Origin: Caulobacter sp.
GTDB taxonomy: Bacteria; Pseudomonadota; Alphaproteobacteria; Caulobacterales; Caulobacteraceae
Assembly: GCA_021741355.1 (NCBI GenBank)
Contig: JAIOXZ010000008.1
Span: forward strand, 62,001-126,000
Direction of reading: 5' to 3'
Length of the DNA: 64,000 nt
The notes beneath the pieces were generated by a model that saw only the letters and a program-made list of their open reading frames with translations, made no database searches and was not told the DNA's origin. Position numbers and translations under genes: made by a program. The number at the start of each line of letters is the position of its first letter. Position 1 is the first letter of the stretch. This document shows positions 17,822 to 27,769 of this stretch, one piece after another.

Positions 17822-18187
17822 CTACCGCGGGCCGCCCGGATGCGAGTTCCAGACCCGCCCGTCGAGCGTTCGCACCTCGACGGGTCCGCGTTGACCCTTG
17901 CCGACCAGGGCGCGAACATCGCGGAATACGGTGGTCATGCCCCGCCGCGAGGCGGTGGTCAGGCAGACGGTCTTCTCGCCCTCGCGGCCCCAGGATGTGA
18001 CCGAGGAGGTCCGGATCAGGCGCGGATGCCGGGCGACGTAGCGCTGCACCCTGTCGAACGCCCGGCCGTCGATGCCCATGGCGTAGCTGCCGAACTGGAC
18101 GCTGACGTCACAGGCGGGGCTCGTGGCCTGGGCGGCGGCAGGCGCAAGGACGGTCAGGGCGAGGGCTGCGGCGAGCAAGGTCTTCAA
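17822..18187 (-). CDS. Small exported protein, unknown function
   Basis: This 121-residue protein has an N-terminal signal peptide (MKTLLAAALALTVLAPAAAQA, cleavage near residue 21). The mature part has two Cys residues (PACDVS, KTVCLT) likely to form a disulfide, a GIDGRAFDRVQRYVARHP helix, and a basic Pro/Gly tail. No family recognised. It lies downstream of, and is divergent from, the M28 peptidase gene. Confidence 0.7.
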   Translation of the reverse strand: MKTLLAAALALTVLAPAAAQATSPACDVSVQFGSYAMGIDGRAFDRVQRYVARHPRLIRTSSVTSWGREGEKTVCLTTASRRGMTTVFRDVRALVGKGQRGPVEVRTLDGRVWNSHPGGPR

Positions 18188-18305
18188 GGATCACCTGTGG
18201 AGCAGAACGGCCTCACCCTGAGGGGCGGCACGTGAACAGCGCATGACCGGCTTGCGTGGTTGCGCCCGGCCCCGCATTGATGGGGCCGTTCAGCCCGGAG
18301 TTTCC

Positions 18306-19211
18306 ATGCGCCGTCTTTTGCTTGCCGCAACCGCGGTCCTGATCCTGGCTGCGCCTGCTCTCGCCGCGCCGGGAGACTTCGCGCTGGAAGACGTGCAGAT
18401 GCTGTCCGCGGACGCCATGCAGGGGCGGGGCATCGACACCGAAGGCTCCGCAGATGCGCGGCTCTACATCCTGGGGCGCATGCGCGAGATCGGGCTCGAG
18501 CCGGTCGACCAGGAGTTCACCTTCACGAGGAAGAACGGAGCCCAGGTCAGCGGCGTCAATCTGATGGCCAGGATCGCGGGGACCCGGCCGGGCGGCAAGG
18601 TGATCGTGGTCACGGCGCACTACGACCACCTCGGCGTCCAGGACGGCAAGATCTACAATGGCGCGGACGACAACGCCTCGGGCGTGGCCGGAGCCTTGGC
18701 TGTGGCCGAGGCGTTCAAGGCCCGCGCCCCGCTGCACGATGTCTGGATCGTCTTCCTCGATGGCGAGGAGAGCGGATTGCGCGGCGCGCGCGCCTTCGTC
18801 GAGGCCCCGCCCGTACCGCTCGCGATGATCGCCCTGAACGTCAACTTCGACATGCTGAGCAAGAGCGCGAAGGGCGAGATCTACGCCTCCGGCGGATCGG
18901 CCAACGCCTGGGTCAGGGCGCGGCTGGAAGCCCTTGTTCCGATGTCGCCGGTGATCCTCAAGCTCGGCCACGACACTGACGCCGACGGCGCGGAGAACAA
19001 CTGGACCTTTCAGTCGGACCACGGCGCCTTCGCCAGGGCGGGCCTGCCGTGGGTCTATTTCGGGGTCGAGGACCATCCCGAGTACCACAAGCCGACCGAC
19101 GACTTCGCCACGATCCCGCAGCCGTTTTTCCGGGGGGCGATCACCACCGTGGTGTCCGCCGTGCGGCTGTTCGACGAACACCTGGACAGCCTGCCGGAGC
19201 GCGCGACATGA
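18306..19211 (+). CDS. Secreted M28-family zinc aminopeptidase
   Basis: This 301-residue metallopeptidase of the M28 family probably releases N-terminal amino acids in the periplasm or outside. The signal peptide is MRRLLLAATAVLILAAPALAA. Metal and catalytic residues are in TAHYDHLG, GADDNASGVAGALA, DGEESGLRG (Glu-Glu), NVNFDML and SDHGAFARAGLPW. I take ATG 18306 because CGGAG lies eight bases upstream and the signal peptide starts there; the ATG at 18243 adds 21 residues without support. Its TGA overlaps the start of the next gene. Confidence 0.9.
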   Translation: MRRLLLAATAVLILAAPALAAPGDFALEDVQMLSADAMQGRGIDTEGSADARLYILGRMREIGLEPVDQEFTFTRKNGAQVSGVNLMARIAGTRPGGKVIVVTAHYDHLGVQDGKIYNGADDNASGVAGALAVAEAFKARAPLHDVWIVFLDGEESGLRGARAFVEAPPVPLAMIALNVNFDMLSKSAKGEIYASGGSANAWVRARLEALVPMSPVILKLGHDTDADGAENNWTFQSDHGAFARAGLPWVYFGVEDHPEYHKPTDDFATIPQPFFRGAITTVVSAVRLFDEHLDSLPERAT

Positions 19212-19696
19212 GTTTTGAAATCCTGATCCCCCTCGCCACGCGTATCGGCGCCCGCCTGATCGCGCGCAAGGAAAGCGTCGCGGTGTCGGAGTCCTCGTCC
19301 GGCGGCCTGGTGTCGGCGGCGCTGCTGGCGGTCCCCGGCGCCTCTGTCTGGTACCAGGGCGCTAGCGTCACCTACACGCCGAACGTCGCGCGGGGCCTGC
19401 TGGGTCTGACGCGGGACACGATGCCGCCCGGCATCCGCTCGTCCAGCGAGCCCTATGCGCTGTTCATGGCCGGGGTGATCCGCGAGAAACTGCGCGGAAC
19501 CTGGGGCCTGTGCGAAACCGGTGCGGCCGGCCCTACCGGCAATCCCTACGGCGACGCGGCCGGCCATACCTGTGTCGGGATCGTGGGGCCAGTCGAGGCC
19601 TCGTTTACCCTCGAGACCGGTGAAAGCGACCGCCTGGCCAACATGATGGCCTTCGCGCGATTCACGCTGGAACGGTTCGAGGCTGCCTTAGGTTGA
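19208..19696 (+). CDS. Free-standing CinA C-terminal domain (PncC-type nicotinamide-nucleotide amidase)
   Basis: This 162-residue protein corresponds to the amidohydrolase domain of CinA, which deamidates nicotinamide mononucleotide for NAD recycling. Motifs are AVSESSSGGLVSAALLAVPGAS (the SCTGG-like region, with Ser in place of the usual Cys), a YTPNVARGLLG segment, and GLCETGAAGPTGNPYGDAAGHTCVGI. The ATG overlaps the stop of the M28 peptidase (ATGA). A separate protein like the CinA N-terminal domain is encoded at 36472, so the two CinA halves are unlinked here. A multi-hairpin repeat follows immediately. Confidence 0.85.
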   Translation: MSFEILIPLATRIGARLIARKESVAVSESSSGGLVSAALLAVPGASVWYQGASVTYTPNVARGLLGLTRDTMPPGIRSSSEPYALFMAGVIREKLRGTWGLCETGAAGPTGNPYGDAAGHTCVGIVGPVEASFTLETGESDRLANMMAFARFTLERFEAALG

Positions 19697-19812
19697 TGCT
19701 CCCCACCCTTGTGGGGAGCTGTCACGCGGAGCGTGACTGAGGGGAGTCGGTGGACGGACTCCCCTCCACCGCCTCCGGCGGTCCCCCTCCCCAGCGAAGC
19801 TGGGGAGGATTG
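19697..19812. repeat. 115-bp multi-hairpin element (copy 2)
   Basis: This copy is nearly identical to 10771-10886 and has the same orientation. In this copy the third palindrome is perfect (GGGGAGTC/GACTCCCC), whereas copy 1 has one mismatch there. It fills the gap between the convergent CinA-C and purL genes and ends five bases before the purL stop, so it probably terminates both. Confidence 0.92.
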
Positions 19813-19817
19813 GTTAG

Positions 19818-22016
<2,199 letters not shown>

Positions 22017-22074
22017 GCCGGGGACTTAGCGGATTCCCCTCGAAATGTCAGGACAGGCGAGTCACCATGGCCGC

Positions 22075-22683
22075 ATGAAACAGGATCGCAGAACGGTCGC
22101 CGCCGCCCTAGCCGGCCTTCCCTTCGTCGCCGGCGTGGCGCGGGCCCAGACGCCGCCCGTGCGGGTGGTGATCGAGACGGCTCCCGGCGTGATCACGCTG
22201 GAGCTGTACGGCGACAAGGCCCCGATCACGGTGGCCAACTTCCTGCGCTACGTCGACGAGAAGCGCTTTGACGGCGCGGAGTTTTACCGCACCGTCCGGC
22301 CCGTCGCGATGCCCCAGGCGGGGCTGCTGCAGGGCGGCTGTCACGGCGATCCCAGGCGACTGCTGCCGCCCATCGCCCACGAGCCGACCACCCAGACCGG
22401 CCTGCGCCACAGGATCGGCACCCTGTCGATGCCGCGTCGCGAGCTGGGCACGGCGGACGGGGAGTTCTTCATCTGCCTCGAAGAGGCGCCCTGGTACGAC
22501 GTCAATCCGATCAAGCCGGGCGACAACCTGGGCTACGCGGCGTTCGGCCAGGTGGTCGAGGGGCTGGAGGTGGTGCGGGCGATCCACGCCATGCCGACCT
22601 CGCCGACCGAGGGCGCCGACTACGGGATGGCCAACCAGATCCTCGACCCGCCGGTGAAGTTCACCACGGTCAGGCGAGTCTGA
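22075..22683 (+). CDS. Exported cyclophilin-type peptidyl-prolyl isomerase
   Basis: This 202-residue protein has a signal-like N terminus with a twin-Arg start (MKQDRRTVAAALAGLPFVAGVARAQ), so it may leave by Tat. The cyclophilin fold follows: VIETAPGVITLELYGDKAPITVANFLRYV, GAEFYRTVRPVAMPQAGLLQGG, GTLSMPRRELGTADGEFFICL and YAAFGQVVEGLEVV. It catalyses cis-trans isomerisation of prolyl bonds. I start it at ATG 22075, where the twin-Arg signal begins. It is divergent from purL. Confidence 0.88.
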   Translation: MKQDRRTVAAALAGLPFVAGVARAQTPPVRVVIETAPGVITLELYGDKAPITVANFLRYVDEKRFDGAEFYRTVRPVAMPQAGLLQGGCHGDPRRLLPPIAHEPTTQTGLRHRIGTLSMPRRELGTADGEFFICLEEAPWYDVNPIKPGDNLGYAAFGQVVEGLEVVRAIHAMPTSPTEGADYGMANQILDPPVKFTTVRRV

Positions 22684-22735
22684 TCCTGCGTCGGACGCCC
22701 GACCCAATCCTCTCCGAGGTGTGATTGAAACGGCC

Positions 22736-22761
22736 GGAACGTCCCTGGAATTCCCGCCGTT
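22736..22761 (+). promoter_or_regulatory. Predicted EcfG/SigT general-stress promoter
   Basis: GGAAC (22736-22740), a 17-base spacer and CGTT (22758-22761) match the alphaproteobacterial general stress response promoter GGAAC-N16-17-CGTT. It lies 57 bp upstream of the small Gln/Gly-rich gene at 22818 in the correct orientation, in non-coding sequence. Confidence 0.65.
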
Positions 22762-22817
22762 TTCACCCTGCGCCGCCCATCCCACGACGGGGCGCATAGG
22801 AAAAAGGGAGAGAACCC

Positions 22818-23021
22818 ATGGCTGACAACGAGCGCAATCCCCAGCAACAGCAGAACGACCCGCAGCGTCCGGCCCCCGGCCAGCAGCAGCAACAGGGCGG
22901 TGATCGCGAGCGCGATCGGCAAGGCGGCCAAGGCGGCCAGGCAGGCCAGCGCGGCGGCGAGTCTGACATCGGCCGCGACGAAGACACCGATCTCGACGAC
23001 GCCGGCCGGACTGACCGCTAG
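22818..23021 (+). CDS. Small Gln/Gly/Arg-rich disordered protein
   Basis: This 67-residue hydrophilic protein is of very low complexity (runs of Gln, then GGDRERDRQGGQGGQ), ending in an acidic stretch ESDIGRDEDTDLDDAG. It contains no aromatic residue and almost no hydrophobic residues, so it should be intrinsically disordered. It starts at ATG after AGGGAGAG, sits behind a stress-type promoter and is followed by an intrinsic terminator, which together support it as a real monocistronic gene. A stress protectant of the hydrophilin kind is a guess from composition. Confidence 0.75.
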   Translation: MADNERNPQQQQNDPQRPAPGQQQQQGGDRERDRQGGQGGQAGQRGGESDIGRDEDTDLDDAGRTDR

Positions 23022-23042
23022 CGGTCATTCCAAAGAGATGGC

Positions 23043-23073
23043 AAAGGGCCGGCGGTGGTTGCCCCGGCCCTTT
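23043..23073. terminator. Intrinsic terminator after the Gln/Gly-rich gene
   Basis: AAAGGGCCGG (23043-23052) and CCGGCCCTTT (23064-23073) are perfect arms around an 11-base loop. A and T at the two ends make it usable on both strands, and it lies between convergent genes. Confidence 0.8.
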
Positions 23074-23079
23074 CGCTTG

Positions 23080-23610
23080 TCACGCGGGGCGCAGCATCCG
23101 GCGTGCGGCCCAGACGAAACCGATCACGAACGGCAGGACCAGAACCACGAGCAGCAGGCTGATCGCCGCCGCGCCGGGAATGGTCAGATACTCGCCCAGC
23201 TGAACCCGGCTGGCGCGAGCATTGTGCAGCGCTTCCAGCGCCAGCGGCACGCCGATGATGACGGCGAAGGACAGGCTCGACAGGGCGACGAACGCCATGG
23301 CCAGACGCGCCTTCGACAGAGCCAGGAAGGCGGCGAGGGCCGCCACGACCCAGACGGCGCCGGCGGTGACGGCGACCGCGAGGCCAGGGGCGGCGGTCAG
23401 CAGTCCAAAGCCGTAGCCTTCGTAAGCAGGGTCGAGATATCCGCGCACCGGCGCGGCCGAGTGAATCCCGGCGACCAGCAGATGCACAAAGCCGACAAAC
23501 GCCGCTGGCGCACCGGCCTTCGCCTTGAACGCTACGGCGAGCCAGACGATCAGCAGCACCGCCGAGACGGCGAGCGCGACAAGGGCCCAATTGATCTGAC
23601 TGACGTCCAT
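23080..23610 (-). CDS. Four-helix membrane protein, unknown function
   Basis: This 176-residue integral membrane protein has four predicted transmembrane helices (about 8-29, 74-98, 103-125 and 145-168) with a longer, less hydrophobic loop between the first and second that contains HLLVAGIHSAAPVRGYLDPAYEGYG. The C terminus is basic (WAARRMLRP), so it probably faces the cytoplasm. I recognise no family. It is 79 bp from purQ on the same strand and could be read through from it. Confidence 0.8.
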   Translation of the reverse strand: MDVSQINWALVALAVSAVLLIVWLAVAFKAKAGAPAAFVGFVHLLVAGIHSAAPVRGYLDPAYEGYGFGLLTAAPGLAVAVTAGAVWVVAALAAFLALSKARLAMAFVALSSLSFAVIIGVPLALEALHNARASRVQLGEYLTIPGAAAISLLLVVLVLPFVIGFVWAARRMLRPA

Positions 23611-23689
23611 GTCCGGCTCCCGAGGCGAGCGCGAAAACTGGCCGAGGGTTCAGGTCCGGGCCAGTGAATTCCCCGTCAGGCTGAACGCG

Positions 23690-24352
23690 TTACGCGCTGG
23701 CCAGCGCGCTCTGGAACAACAGGGCGCCGTCGGCGGAGCCCAGGTCGGCTTCGAAGGCGCGGTCGGGGTGGGGCATCATGCCCAGCACATTGCCGGCTTC
23801 ATTGATGATTCCGGCGATGGCGCGGGCCGAGCCGTTGGGGTTGTCGAGGTAACGGAACACGACCTGGCCCTGGCCTTCGAGGCGGTCCAGCGTTGCCTCG
23901 TCGGCGAAGAAGTTGCCCTCGCCGTTGCCGACCGTCATCGTCACCTCGCGGCGGCCCTGGTAGGCGGCGGTGAAACGGGTCTGGGCGTTGGTCACCTCGA
24001 GCGCGACCGGCTTGCAGACGTATTTCAGACCTTCGTTGCGCAGCAGGGCGCCGGGCAGCATCCCGGCCTCGCACAGCACCTGGAAGCCGTTGCAGATGCC
24101 CACGGTGGCCACGCCCCGTTCGGCGGCGGCCTTGACCGCCTGCATCACCGGCGACAGCGCCGCCATCGCCCCGCAGCGCAGGTAGTCGCCGTAGGAAAAC
24201 CCGCCCGGCAACACGATCAGGTCCAGGCCGCCCGGCAGGTCCGTGTCGCCGTGCCAGACCATGTCGACGGTCGCGCCGGTGGAGCGCTCGATGGCGACCT
24301 TGCAGTCCCGGTCGCAGTTGGAGCCGGGGAAGACGATGACGGCGGCTTTCAC
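23690..24352 (-). CDS. purQ: Phosphoribosylformylglycinamidine synthase, glutaminase subunit
   Basis: This class I glutamine amidotransferase supplies ammonia to PurL. The 220-residue protein has [14 protein letters not shown] at the start, the nucleophile elbow [17 protein letters not shown] with the catalytic Cys, and [11 protein letters not shown] carrying the catalytic His. The start is GTG directly abutting the purS stop (TAG-GTG, zero spacing), so translation is coupled. Together with PurS and PurL it forms the three-subunit FGAR amidotransferase. Confidence 0.97.
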   Translation of the reverse strand: MKAAVIVFPGSNCDRDCKVAIERSTGATVDMVWHGDTDLPGGLDLIVLPGGFSYGDYLRCGAMAALSPVMQAVKAAAERGVATVGICNGFQVLCEAGMLPGALLRNEGLKYVCKPVALEVTNAQTRFTAAYQGRREVTMTVGNGEGNFFADEATLDRLEGQGQVVFRYLDNPNGSARAIAGIINEAGNVLGMMPHPDRAFEADLGSADGALLFQSALASA

Positions 24353-24592
24353 CTAGGCGATCTCCACCCGGTAGCTCTCGATGACCGTGTTCGCGAGCAG
24401 CTTGTCGCACATGGCCTTCACCTCGGCCTCGGCCGCCGCCTTGTCGTCGCCCGGCAGGTCGAAGGTGATCACCCGGCCGACCCGGACGTCCTTCACGCCG
24501 GCCCAGCCCAGCCCGTGCAGGGCGTTCTCGACGGCCTTGCCCTGAACGTCGAGGACGCCGGGCTTGAGGAAGACATGGACGGTGGCTTTCAT
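24353..24592 (-). CDS. purS: Phosphoribosylformylglycinamidine synthase, PurS subunit
   Basis: PurS is the small structural subunit that bridges PurL and PurQ. The 79-residue protein shows the family pattern ATVHVFLKPGVLDVQGKAVENAL, then VRVGRVITFDLPG and a C-terminal helix with LANTVIESYRVEI. I start it at ATG 24592; the TTG two codons upstream is an unlikely start. It lies ten bases after the purC stop. Confidence 0.95.
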   Translation of the reverse strand: MKATVHVFLKPGVLDVQGKAVENALHGLGWAGVKDVRVGRVITFDLPGDDKAAAEAEVKAMCDKLLANTVIESYRVEIA

Positions 24593-24602
24593 CGACAAAT
24601 CT

Positions 24603-25361
24603 CTAGTGCAGGCCGCCGCGGATGACCGTCGGCATTTCCTTCATGATGCCCAGACGACGGGCGACTTCGGTGTAGCTCTCGATGACCTCGCCCATGTCGC
24701 GGCGGAACCGGTCCTTGTCGAGCTTCTCGTTGGTGGTCGAGTCCCACAGCCGGCAGCTGTCGGGGCTGATCTCGTCCGCCAGGATGACCCGGGCGAATTC
24801 GCCGTCATAAACGCGGCCGAACTCGATCTTGAAGTCGACCAGGGTGATGCCTACGGCGCTGAACATCCCGCACAGGAAGTCGTTGATCCGCAGGGTCATG
24901 GCCATGATGTCGTCGATCTCCTGGGTCGAGGCCCAGTTGAACGCGGTGATGTGCTCCTCGGTGACCATCGGGTCGCCGAGCTTGTCGTCCTTCAGGCAGA
25001 ACTCGATGATCGAGCGGGGCAGGGGCGTGCCCTCTTCCAGACCCAGGCGCGTCGCCAGGCCGCCCGCGACGATGTTGCGGCAGATCACCTCCAGCGGGAT
25101 GATCTCGACTTCCTTGATCAGCTGCTCGCGCAGGTTCATCCGCTTGATGAAGTGCGTCGGGATGCCCACCGCGCCCAGTTTCATCATCACGAATTCGCTG
25201 ATGCGGTTGTTGATCACGCCCTTGCCTTCGAGGACCGCCTTTTTCTGGGCGTTGAACGCCGTGGCGTCGTCCTTGAAATACTGGATCAGCGTACCGGGCT
25301 CGGGACCCTCGTAGAGGATCTTGGCCTTGCCTTCGTAGATCTTCTTGCGGCGGGTCGTCAT
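24603..25361 (-). CDS. purC: Phosphoribosylaminoimidazole-succinocarboxamide synthase
   Basis: This enzyme (SAICAR synthetase) condenses CAIR with aspartate using ATP in purine synthesis. The 252-residue protein has [19 protein letters not shown] at the start, [17 protein letters not shown], the substrate motif [11 protein letters not shown], and [10 protein letters not shown] with [14 protein letters not shown]. Length is typical of bacterial PurC. It heads a purC-purS-purQ run. The Shine-Dalgarno is poor, and the leader contains a terminator-like hairpin (25404-25436). Confidence 0.97.
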   Translation of the reverse strand: MTTRRKKIYEGKAKILYEGPEPGTLIQYFKDDATAFNAQKKAVLEGKGVINNRISEFVMMKLGAVGIPTHFIKRMNLREQLIKEVEIIPLEVICRNIVAGGLATRLGLEEGTPLPRSIIEFCLKDDKLGDPMVTEEHITAFNWASTQEIDDIMAMTLRINDFLCGMFSAVGITLVDFKIEFGRVYDGEFARVILADEISPDSCRLWDSTTNEKLDKDRFRRDMGEVIESYTEVARRLGIMKEMPTVIRGGLH

Positions 25362-25403
25362 TCTGGGGGTTCCCCGTGGGGGCGCTCGGCGGCCTTGCGG
25401 AAC

Positions 25404-25436
25404 AAAAATCGCGCGCGGGCGGGAGGCCGGCGCGCG
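25404..25436 (-). terminator. Terminator-like hairpin in the purC leader
   Basis: On the minus strand, perfect 7-bp arms (25436-25430 and 25416-25410) with a 13-base G/C-rich loop are followed by A and then five T (25408-25404). It lies 43 bp upstream of the purC start, with no gene further upstream on that strand, so it would act within the purC leader. Its simple GC composition makes this less certain than the phoH case. Confidence 0.35.
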
Positions 25437-25592
25437 GGGTTTTCGACTCAGGGCCGCTGTCGCTGAAGTCGAGCCGGAAGCTACCCGAACGGGCCGGCCG
25501 GCGCAAACTCCGCAGCCTCATGGCGATCCATCTCATTGCGGCGGCGCCCGCAAGGGGATATCAGGGCGCCCGGAAGTACCACTGGAGTTTTC

Positions 25593-25910
25593 ATGAGCAC
25601 GTTCGACGACCGCGAAAAGGGCTTCGAGAAGAAGTTCGCGCACGACGCCGAGCAGGACTTCAAGGCTGCCGCGCGCCGCAACCGCATGCTTGCGGAGTGG
25701 GCCGCCGGCCTGATGGGCCTTGAATCGGTGGAAGAGTACGTGCGGGCCGTGGTGAAGGCCGACTTCGAGCAGCCGGGCGACGAAGACGTCCTGCGCAAGG
25801 TGTTCGGCGACCTCAAGGGCTCGGGCGTCACGGCCAGCGAAGGCGAAGTCCGGATGAAGATGGACGAGCTGATGGCCCAGGCCCGCGACCAGATCAAGAA
25901 CGGCGGCTAG
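25593..25910 (+). CDS. F1-ATPase inhibitor zeta subunit (DUF1476)
   Basis: DUF1476 proteins of alphaproteobacteria are the zeta subunit, which binds F1 and blocks ATP hydrolysis; the role was established in Paracoccus. The 105-residue product has the characteristic start TFDDREKGFEKKFAHDAEQDFKA, in which the N-terminal segment is the inhibitory part, followed by RRNRMLAEWAAGLMG and a four-helix bundle region ending MDELMAQARDQIKNGG. It starts at ATG 25593. No ATP synthase genes are nearby, as usual for this gene. Confidence 0.92.
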   Translation: MSTFDDREKGFEKKFAHDAEQDFKAAARRNRMLAEWAAGLMGLESVEEYVRAVVKADFEQPGDEDVLRKVFGDLKGSGVTASEGEVRMKMDELMAQARDQIKNGG

Positions 25911-25911
25911 G

Positions 25912-26358
25912 TCAGTCCGCCAGCGCGTCGCGCAGGCTGTTCCACACAGTCGCCTTCTCTTCGAATCGCAGGCTGGCGTGCGCCGGGCTTGAGGACGGCA
26001 GCGTCACGAGACGCAGCCGATCCGACTGCGCGGCCAGCAACTTTCGGCCGTCACCGGCGGCCTTCCCGCCATTGAAGGCAATCATCCGCAGGTCGGGCAG
26101 CGTCTCGACCAGCGCTGTCAGGTCGTTGTGCGTGGCGTCGCGGATGGCGGTGTCGAGACTGCCGGCCCGGGTGGCCTCGCCGACCACGTCCCATAGCCCG
26201 ACGCGATGGCGCAGCAAGGCCGTCAGGCGTTCGTCATAGGGCAGGGCGGCGATGTCCTCGCCGATAACGCCGCCGATCAGCCGCCAGAAGGCGTTCTGCG
26301 GGTGGGCGTAGTAGCGGCCTGCCGCCAGCGACGCCTCGCCGGGCAGGCTGCCCAGCAC
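25912..26358 (-). CDS. DNA-deoxyinosine (hypoxanthine/uracil)-type glycosylase, start uncertain
   Basis: This member of the uracil-DNA glycosylase superfamily excises deaminated bases. Visible motifs are LGSLPGEASLAAGRYYAHP with NAFWR, RVGLWDVVGEATRAGSLD, IAFNGGKAAGDGRK and TLPSSSPAHAS. The only usual start codon is a GTG at 26358 directly before LGSLPG, in the middle of the first core strand. In the same frame, family-like sequence RSFPPVVAPNTRLL continues upstream into purB without any ATG, GTG or TTG back to a stop at 26500-26502. The true start is therefore unresolved: unusual codon, coupling to purB, or damage. Confidence 0.75.
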   Translation of the reverse strand: MLGSLPGEASLAAGRYYAHPQNAFWRLIGGVIGEDIAALPYDERLTALLRHRVGLWDVVGEATRAGSLDTAIRDATHNDLTALVETLPDLRMIAFNGGKAAGDGRKLLAAQSDRLRLVTLPSSSPAHASLRFEEKATVWNSLRDALAD

Positions 26359-26401
26359 CAGCAGCCGCGTATTGGGCGCGACGACCGGCGGGAAGCTGCG
26401 C

Positions 26402-27718
26402 TTACGCGTGGGCCTGCTCCCCGAACACCCGGGCGAAGATCGTGTCCACGTGCTTGAAGTGATAGCCGTTGTCGAACAGGTCCTCGAGCTCGGCGTCGGT
26501 CATGTTGGCCGAGACGAACGGGTCGGCCTTCAGGAAGTCGATGAACTTCCCTTCGCCGCGCCAGACCTTCATCGCGTTGCCCTGCACGGCGGCATAGGCC
26601 TCCTCGCGGCTGACGTCCTTGTGGGTCAGGGCGAGCATCACGCGCTGGCTGTGAACCAGGCCGCCGAGACGGTCGAGGTTCTTCAGCATGTTCTCCGGAT
26701 AGATCACCAGCCGCTCGACCACCCCGGCCAGACGGCGCAGGGCGAAGTCGAGATGGATCGAGGCGTCCGGCGCAATGCCGCGCTCGACCGAGGAGTGGCT
26801 GATGTCGCGCTCATGCCAGAGGGCCACGTTCTCCAGCGCCGGCACGACGGCCGAGCGGACGAGACGGGCCAGGCCCGTGAGGTTCTCGGTCAGGATCGGG
26901 TTGCGCTTGTGCGGCATCGCCGAACTGCCCTTCTGACCCGGATCGAAGGGCTCCTCGGCCTCAAGCACCTCGGTGCGCTGCAGATGGCGGATCTCGATGG
27001 CCAGCCGCTCGATCGAGCTGGCGACGACAGCGAGCGCCGCGAACCAGGCTGCGTGCCGGTCGCGCGGGATCACCTGGGTCGAGACCGGCTCGACCACAAG
27101 GCCCAGCTTGTCGGCGACGTGCTGCTCAACGCGCGGATCGACGTTGGCGAAGGTGCCGACGGCGCCGGAGATGGCGCAGGTGGCGATTTCGAACTTCGCC
27201 ATCGCCAGCCGCTCCTTGGCGCGCTGGAACTCGGCGTAGTGGCCGGCGAGCTTCAGGCCGAAGGTGGTCGGCTCGGCATGAATGCCGTGGCTACGGCCGG
27301 TGCAGGGCGTCAGGCGGTGCTCAAAGGCGCGCCGCTTCAGAGCCGCCAGCACCAGATCGACGTCTTCCAGCAGCAGGTCCGTGGCGCGTGACATCTGCAC
27401 GGCCAGGCAGGTGTCCAGCACATCGCTGCTGGTCATGCCCTGATGCAGGAAGCGCGCTTCGGGGCCGACCACTTCCGACACATGGGTCAGGAAGGCGATC
27501 ACGTCGTGCTTGGTCGTCCGCTCGATCTCGTCGATCCGGTCGGGATCCCAGACTGCGTCCTTGCCGCCGGCCCAGATCGCCTCGGCGGCGGCCTTGGGGA
27601 TGGTCCCCAGCTCCGCCATGGCGTCGGCCGCGTGGGCCTCGATCTCGAACCAGATCTTGTACCGGGTCTCGGCGGACCAGATGGCGACGGCGTCGGGGCG
27701 GGCGTAGCGAGAGATCAT
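26402..27718 (-). CDS. purB: Adenylosuccinate lyase
   Basis: This enzyme cleaves SAICAR to AICAR and adenylosuccinate to AMP, both releasing fumarate. The 438-residue protein has FLHQGMTSSDVLDTCL, the catalytic His region GRSHGIHAEPTTFGLK, and the fumarase/aspartase signature GSSAMPHKRNPILTEN with the flexible catalytic Ser. Length matches the family. It lies just upstream of the DNA glycosylase frame and downstream of an MFS gene on the same strand. Confidence 0.97.
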   Translation of the reverse strand: MISRYARPDAVAIWSAETRYKIWFEIEAHAADAMAELGTIPKAAAEAIWAGGKDAVWDPDRIDEIERTTKHDVIAFLTHVSEVVGPEARFLHQGMTSSDVLDTCLAVQMSRATDLLLEDVDLVLAALKRRAFEHRLTPCTGRSHGIHAEPTTFGLKLAGHYAEFQRAKERLAMAKFEIATCAISGAVGTFANVDPRVEQHVADKLGLVVEPVSTQVIPRDRHAAWFAALAVVASSIERLAIEIRHLQRTEVLEAEEPFDPGQKGSSAMPHKRNPILTENLTGLARLVRSAVVPALENVALWHERDISHSSVERGIAPDASIHLDFALRRLAGVVERLVIYPENMLKNLDRLGGLVHSQRVMLALTHKDVSREEAYAAVQGNAMKVWRGEGKFIDFLKADPFVSANMTDAELEDLFDNGYHFKHVDTIFARVFGEQAHA

Positions 27719-27769
27719 GCGCGGCTAGTGATAGCCGCGCATGGTTCTGTCAACCGGACAGCGAAGGTT

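Noticed and set aside
22620..22931. Hydrophobic open frame on the minus strand opposite the Gln-rich gene
   Set aside because: Its Leu runs are the antisense of Gln codons (CAG to CTG). The plus-strand gene has a promoter, Shine-Dalgarno and terminator.
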